NCBI GenBank assembly: GCA_040398465.1
Contig: JBBAUA010000007.1
Location: forward strand, 24,711-88,710
From: UBA7672 sp040398465
GTDB lineage: Bacteria; Pseudomonadota; Alphaproteobacteria; Caulobacterales; Hyphomonadaceae
Direction: 5' to 3'
DNA: 64,000 bases
Of this stretch, positions 59,621 to 64,000 are shown piece after piece; the first letter of the stretch is position 1, and each line of letters starts with the position of its first letter. The position numbers were made by a program, and so were the translations under genes. The notes beneath the pieces are model-generated. The model saw only the letters and a program-made list of their open reading frames with translations. It was not told where the DNA came from and made no database searches.

Positions 59621-60385
59621 ATGCGCTTCGACTGCTACAAGATTCACGATTGGGCGCCCGAAATCGTGCCGGGGCAGGGCAGGCGCGCGTGGATGGACGC
59701 GTTCCAGGATCGGCACCCTTATCGCTGCCTGCCGCTGACAATGGCGAACTGCACGGGATGGGAAGTCCTGTGCCCGGTCGGTCTCACCATCGAATGGGAT
59801 GGCGGCCTGCTGGAAGCGGCGATCAAGATCACCGGCGACGAGCCGTGGCCGCCGGTGAGGAATATCGCCGACAGCCATTTTCGGCGCGGCATCGTCACCT
59901 TCCATACGGGGCATCTGTTCCGTACGGAGCCGGGCTGGCGGGTCTGGGCGATGGGGCCGCCCAACGAACCCAAGGACGGCATTTATCCGCTGCAGGGCCT
60001 GATCGAGACGGAATGGCTGCCGTTTCCGTTCACCATGAACTGGCAGATGACGCGGCCGGGCAAGGTGCGCTTCGAAAAGGGCGAGCCGTTCTGCTTCCTC
60101 ACCCTGGTGCAGGACCAGCCGCTGGAGGAGGTGCAACCGAGCCTCAAGCTGCTGGCGGACAATCCGAAGCTGTTCGAGGAGTACAAGGCCTGGGCCGAGA
60201 GCCGCGGCGACTTCAACAAGAAGCTGATCCAGCGCGACGCCGAGGCGACGAAACAGGGCTGGCAGCGGCACTATATGAAGGGCCAGAAAGTCTCCGGCGG
60301 CGAGGCCCAAACCCACCAGACCAAGCGCAAGCTGAAGGCGCCCAAGCCTGTGGCCAAGCCGCTGCCGGGGCTGGGCGGGGAGTAG
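59621..60385 (+). CDS. DUF6065 protein
   Basis: 254 residues. Recognisable blocks are WMDAFQDRHPYRCLPLTMANCTGWEVLCPVG and FPFTMNWQMTRPG. Members are of unknown function, found beside biosynthesis and lipid genes. The C-terminus is Lys/Ala/Pro-rich (KRKLKAPKPVAKPLPGLGGE). It is the last gene before the tRNA. Family recalled from memory. Confidence 0.7.
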   Translation: MRFDCYKIHDWAPEIVPGQGRRAWMDAFQDRHPYRCLPLTMANCTGWEVLCPVGLTIEWDGGLLEAAIKITGDEPWPPVRNIADSHFRRGIVTFHTGHLFRTEPGWRVWAMGPPNEPKDGIYPLQGLIETEWLPFPFTMNWQMTRPGKVRFEKGEPFCFLTLVQDQPLEEVQPSLKLLADNPKLFEEYKAWAESRGDFNKKLIQRDAEATKQGWQRHYMKGQKVSGGEAQTHQTKRKLKAPKPVAKPLPGLGGE

Positions 60386-60481
60386 GCAGGAGGGCCATTG
60401 TATCCCGCCCCTTGCGCCCGGCCCGGCTTTCGGCTTATAGACCGCCCTCCCAAGGCCTCCGGGCCTGTTCCTACCCAGGAT

Positions 60482-60556
<75 letters not shown>

Positions 60557-61007
60557 AAAACTAAATAAAAACAGTCGGTTAGCGACACTCTCCTGAGTGT
60601 GGCGAAGCCGTTTTGGGCTCCGGGGTGGGAATGGCGCGCCAGGACAGTCCCGGGCAGATTTTTTTCGATGCGTGCTGTGCCCCAGCGATGGCCGAGCGCA
60701 GGGCTGCATGGACTTAGCTTCCTGGTCGCCTGACGAGAATAACGCGCCTGTGAGTCGGCTTCGGGTTTGGATGCCGATAGGCACGCTACTGGATTGGTTT
60801 CGCGACGATGATAGGGGTCCCTCATCGGTGCCTGTTCACAGCCTACCGGCTCCTTGACCTCACGCCGGCTCACGCTGCAATCCGCCTATGGCCGGAATAC
60901 CCCCTTACTCCGGACAGTCAGACCAAACATTACGATCGACTGTTGTGGGGCCCCAAAGCTACCGGTCGTCGTTCAAACTTGGCGAGGCCCGAAAACTTTG
61001 GGGCAGG

Positions 61008-61121
61008 TCACAGCCACTCTGCGCGTGATATCCCTTGCTCAACGATCACGAAGCTGATCAGCGCAGCGGCCACCAGCCAGGCAGGGACCAAGAGTAGCGC
61101 GAATTGTCGAAAAACTGTCAT
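61008..61121 (-). CDS. Possible 37-residue single-span membrane peptide
   Basis: MTVFRQFALLLVPAWLVAAA followed by LISFVIVEQGISRAEWL: a short cytoplasmic start, one long hydrophobic helix (about 8-27) and a polar tail. AAGGGG lies about 11 bases before the ATG. The layout is that of known small membrane regulators, but no neighbour or conservation supports it, so it may be chance. Confidence 0.35.
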   Translation of the reverse strand: MTVFRQFALLLVPAWLVAAALISFVIVEQGISRAEWL

Positions 61122-61347
61122 TGGCGCCAGCCCCTTTCGGGAGGGTCGAATCAGGGACCCATGATCTCGATTCTCGTCCGCCAAAGCGCAGCTATTTCGT
61201 TAAGAGAATTCTGAGAGCGGGATCTACGCCGACCCAAAACAGGCAGTATCAGCTGTGCTTGCGGTAGCGACTTTCGGACCCGCGATTCCGGTCACAGCCT
61301 CAGGCGTTGTTGCGGCCCGTGTTCCCATTAACCATCTCCTCATCGCT

Positions 61348-61366
61348 GAGAATGAGAATGGTTCTC
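61348..61366 (+). promoter_or_regulatory. Fur-like box upstream of the chemoreceptor
   Basis: GAGAATGAGAATGGTTCTC matches 14 of 19 positions of the classical Fur box GATAATGATAATCATTATC as remembered. It lies 36-54 bases before the chemoreceptor ATG, so repression by iron-loaded Fur is possible. Confidence 0.45.
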
Positions 61367-61401
61367 GCACGAACCTTGATTCTGTCTGTGGGGGGACGAA
61401 C

Positions 61402-63795
61402 ATGGGCCTGATCGGAAACCCGATGAACGCGCTTAGCGTTCGCGCACGGCTAGCCTCCATTCTGATTGCGTTCGCAATTCCCGTCACGGTTCTGTCTCTC
61501 AATGTTTGGACAACTGGCGACTCGCAGGTCAAGATAGCCGAGCTTGAGATCGCCGGAACGGAGCTCGTCGATCCTCTCACGCACGTGTTGAACGAGGTTG
61601 CCGACTACGAGATCGCTGAACGACTGGTCGTCCTGAACAACACGTCGAAGACAGAACTTGCGGACGCAGCAACGACGATCGACCAGCTCTTCCAGGAGCT
61701 TTCAAGGCTGGAAGGTCTGCACGGCCCCGCTCTTGAATTCGACAGTGACGGACTAAAGCGGGCAGACAAGGAAGATCTTTCCATCGTCAGCCTCTCCGCG
61801 CAGTGGGAGGCAATCAAGTCTGAAGGAGGTGATCCGCAGCGGTTCAAGCAGCTCATTGCCGAGACCAACGGGTTGATCGCTCATATCTCGGAAACATCCC
61901 AGCTCCTGCTGGACCCCGAGCTGGACAGCTTCGCCTTGATGGACACCACGGTTGTCGTTCTTCCGCGCGCGCTCGAGTTTCTGGCTGACCTGAAAGCGAG
62001 GGCCTTCGCCTCGCTCGCGACGAATGAGGGGCGGATCCCCGTCGACGGGCGACCCGACATCAAACTCCTGATGGCGCTCGCGGGTAGCCAGCAACTGCCA
62101 GCCGTCCGCAACAATGTCGCCAAGGCAATCGCGACAAATGCGGCGGGCGATCATGAATCTCCAACCTTGAAGGCTTCACTTGAACCGGCTCTCGCATTCT
62201 ATTCTGAATCGGCTGCCAAGCTGCAGGCTCTCGTTGATAGACTCCTGATCGACGAGGCATTCTCGATTTCACCCGAGGAGTTCATCGTCATCGCCGATGA
62301 GATGCACGATGGAAGCGCCGAGCTGGCGAGTGTGGTTCTCGGAGAGCTCCGTCTGGCGCTCGAAAACCGCATCATACGCCTACACTCGGGCATGGTTGCT
62401 ACCTTCGCGATCGTCGGTTTCAGTATTGCTATCGCACTGGCCCTCTTCGGACTCGCATCTTCGAGCATCTCTGGGCCCGTCGCCCGACTGAGATCTGCGA
62501 TGGAGCGGATTTCGGAAGGGGAAACCGACTTCATCGTCGCGACAGACAAGCGCAAGAACGAGATCAGCAATACATTCCGTTCGCTGGCGAAGCTGAAGGC
62601 AACCGTCGAGGAAGCGTTCAAACTGCGCCAGATGGTCGATGAGATGCCCATCAACGTGATGGTCGCTGACCCGAAAGACGACTTCAGGATTTCGTATGCT
62701 AACAAAACCAGCCTTGCGACGCTGAAACTCGTCGAGCGACATCTGCCCGTGAAGGTGGAATCGGTTGTTGGGGCCTCATTCGACATCTTCCACCGGAACC
62801 CCTCCAACCAGAGAAAGCTTCTGCAGTCGCCCGAGCGGTTGCCGCACTCGGCCCGCATCAAGCTTGGTGATGAAACATTCCAGATGCAGATCAGTGCGAT
62901 ACGCGATCGTAACGGCGCATATGTCGGCCCCATGATCACCTGGACGCTAGTGACGCAGCTCGAGCACCTTGCTGATGATTTCGAACGAAACGTCCTGAAG
63001 GTCGTGGATGTAGTCGGCGCATCCGCCAAGGGTATCAATACAGCGGCCGCGCTGATGTCCGAGACCGCCGGTCAGTCAACAAGGCAGGCTGCCGTCGTCT
63101 CAGGGGCGGCTGCCCAGGCTTCCGACAACGTTCACGCTGTGGCCGCGGCGGCGGAAGAGCTTTCAGCGTCGTTCTCCGAGATAGCGAGCAGGGTTGGGAA
63201 CGCATCCAGTATCGCGTCGGTCGCAGCCTCCGAGGCGCGTGAGATGAATGCGCGAATGAGGTCGCTCGCAGACAGTGCAAAAGGGATCGGTGACGTGGCC
63301 GGCCTGATTAGCACAATCGCTGGCCAGACGAATCTCCTGGCCCTTAACGCGACAATCGAGGCGTCGCGAGCAGGTGAGGCTGGTAGGGGATTCGCTGTTG
63401 TAGCGGCCGAAGTGAAGGCTCTCGCCGAGCAGACGGCCACTGCAACCGCCAAGATTCGCGCCAGCATTAATGCAATCCAGCAGTCATCCCACGAGGCCGG
63501 ATCCGGGATTGAACGAATTACGACGACAATCGAGTCGATCAACGAAATCCAGATGGCGATTGCCGCTGCGGTGGATCAACAGGTAAACGCAACCAGCGAG
63601 ATCGCGCGCAGTGTTGCAGACGCATCGGCGGGTACGAGCGAAGTGTCTGCTAACATGGCCGAGATGACGTCGGCCGCGCACCGGACGGGAAAATCGGCTG
63701 GCGAGATGGTGCAGTCGTCCGGCGTTCTTGCCGAACAATCCGATCGCCTGCTGGGTCAGGTCTCAGCGTTCCTGAAGTCTGTGCGAGCTGCCTGA
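61402..63795 (+). CDS. Methyl-accepting chemotaxis protein with PAS domain
   Basis: 797 residues. Membrane helices at about 17-36 and 330-353 bracket a periplasmic sensor of nearly 300 residues; HAMP (about 354-405), a PAS domain (about 410-525) and the signalling domain follow. The hairpin tip reads STIAGQTNLLALNATIEASR and AGEAGRGFAVVAAEVKALAEQ. It sends signals to CheA/CheW. No CheR/CheB docking pentapeptide is at the C-terminus. GGGGGA before ATG 61402 supports this start; longer versions only extend upstream without family similarity. Codon use is less GC-rich than in most of the window. Confidence 0.92.
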   Translation: MGLIGNPMNALSVRARLASILIAFAIPVTVLSLNVWTTGDSQVKIAELEIAGTELVDPLTHVLNEVADYEIAERLVVLNNTSKTELADAATTIDQLFQELSRLEGLHGPALEFDSDGLKRADKEDLSIVSLSAQWEAIKSEGGDPQRFKQLIAETNGLIAHISETSQLLLDPELDSFALMDTTVVVLPRALEFLADLKARAFASLATNEGRIPVDGRPDIKLLMALAGSQQLPAVRNNVAKAIATNAAGDHESPTLKASLEPALAFYSESAAKLQALVDRLLIDEAFSISPEEFIVIADEMHDGSAELASVVLGELRLALENRIIRLHSGMVATFAIVGFSIAIALALFGLASSSISGPVARLRSAMERISEGETDFIVATDKRKNEISNTFRSLAKLKATVEEAFKLRQMVDEMPINVMVADPKDDFRISYANKTSLATLKLVERHLPVKVESVVGASFDIFHRNPSNQRKLLQSPERLPHSARIKLGDETFQMQISAIRDRNGAYVGPMITWTLVTQLEHLADDFERNVLKVVDVVGASAKGINTAAALMSETAGQSTRQAAVVSGAAAQASDNVHAVAAAAEELSASFSEIASRVGNASSIASVAASEAREMNARMRSLADSAKGIGDVAGLISTIAGQTNLLALNATIEASRAGEAGRGFAVVAAEVKALAEQTATATAKIRASINAIQQSSHEAGSGIERITTTIESINEIQMAIAAAVDQQVNATSEIARSVADASAGTSEVSANMAEMTSAAHRTGKSAGEMVQSSGVLAEQSDRLLGQVSAFLKSVRAA

Positions 63796-64000
63796 GGATC
63801 GGGCGCGTCTGATCATTTTGAGCGAGGGCTTGGTGTCGACACCAATTCAGCGTCGGATCCTAATAGCCGGCCCAAGCCGGCATGCGCGAAGCATTGACCT
63901 GCCTCAGGGGTTTCGGACCAAGCGCAGCGTGTGAGTGACCGTTTCTGGGCGATGAGCCGCCGCAACGCAGCACGCCCCTGAATGACGTATGTGGATCGAA
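63796..64000. other. 205-base end of window, no gene assigned
   Basis: One minus-strand frame is open from the window edge to a stop at 63860-63862 (46 codons), but the translation has no recognisable features. GGTGTCGACACC at about 63831-63842 is a small palindrome. Nothing else is supported. Confidence 0.4.

Larger units (their letters stand above)
60557..61401. other. 845-base region between tRNA-Gly and the chemoreceptor
   Basis: Visibly less GC-rich than the rest of the window and without a clear large gene. It holds a short hairpin right after the tRNA (ACACTC/GAGTGT at 60585-60600), a possible 37-residue membrane peptide on the minus strand and a Fur-like box. No repeat of the tRNA 3' end or integrase gene is seen in the remaining window. 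Confidence 0.55.

Noticed and set aside
60557..61401. Several short plus-strand open frames after the tRNA
   Set aside because: They lack binding sites, hydrophobic or motif features and overlap each other; only the minus-strand peptide has a plausible pattern.
63860..64000. C-terminal fragment of a minus-strand gene at the window edge
   Set aside because: The 46-codon open frame has no recognisable features and is expected by chance in GC-rich DNA.

Overview
The window looks like the chromosome of a GC-rich alphaproteobacterium of the Caulobacterales/Hyphomonadales type. It carries the tyrosine pseudo-kinase DivL, the hybrid kinase CckA beside fliQ-fliR-flhB, a canonical CtrA box (TTAA-N7-TTAA) in front of divL, the ChvI-ChvG/EIIA/HPr/AhcY block and a serC leader RNA motif. 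The genus cannot be named from this sequence alone.

Layout. 1-188 is the 3' end of fliP. 0.2-3.3 kb holds a His-rich outer-membrane protein, a small secreted His/Cys-rich protein (metal, possibly copper, module) and a serine hydrolase. 3.4-7.7 kb holds divL and a phosphohexomutase. A 640-base gap with three long inverted repeats follows, then kup and ahcY, whose promoter region has a near-perfect 30-base palindrome. 12.3-17 kb holds an EF-hand protein, the HPr-EIIA-ChvG-ChvI block (no hprK at the locus) and a ParA-like ATPase. 17-24 kb holds secreted and envelope enzymes: alkaline phosphatase, two small exported proteins, an EstB-like hydrolase, GMC oxidoreductase, CsbD and an EamA exporter. 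24-28 kb is the serine block: leader RNA, serC, a MazG-like protein, an acetyltransferase and serA. 27.9-31.4 kb holds an exported caspase-like protein with its domains apparently permuted, an NTF2-like protein, an unrecognised protein, a TipA-type MerR regulator with its operator, and thymidine kinase. 31.5-36.8 kb holds a lipoprotein cytochrome c, a degenerate isochorismatase fold, two GNAT-like proteins divergent from a LysR regulator, and a DegP protease with a clear terminator. 36.9-41.8 kb is fliQ-fliR-flhB-cckA. 41.9-49.4 kb is the translation block: pheT, an acetyltransferase, pheS, rplT, rpmI, four envelope/redox genes, and infC with an apparent AUC start. 49.5-60.4 kb holds two glycosyltransferases, an ABHD10-like hydrolase, an SDR protein, a TPR protein, DUF971, Trm112-like, LON-domain, MAPEG, a split ThDP enzyme, CnoX, a ProX/YbaK-type deacylase and a DUF6065 protein. 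tRNA-Gly(GCC) follows, then a visibly less GC-rich tail with a possible 37-residue membrane peptide, a Fur-like box and a chemoreceptor.

How it fits together. DivL (3.4-5.9 kb) and CckA (39.2-41.8 kb) belong to the same cell-cycle phosphorelay that ends in CtrA. CtrA classically controls early flagellar genes such as fliQ, and the box in front of divL suggests feedback. ChvG/ChvI with HPr and EIIA link envelope stress to carbon/nitrogen PTS signalling, and ahcY sits just downstream as in many relatives. The most unusual items are the p10-before-p20 caspase-like protein, the GNAT gene overlapped by four bases on each side between pheS and pheT, the AUC start of infC, the TipA-like operator that would give a leaderless mRNA, and the structured gap between the hexomutase gene and kup.
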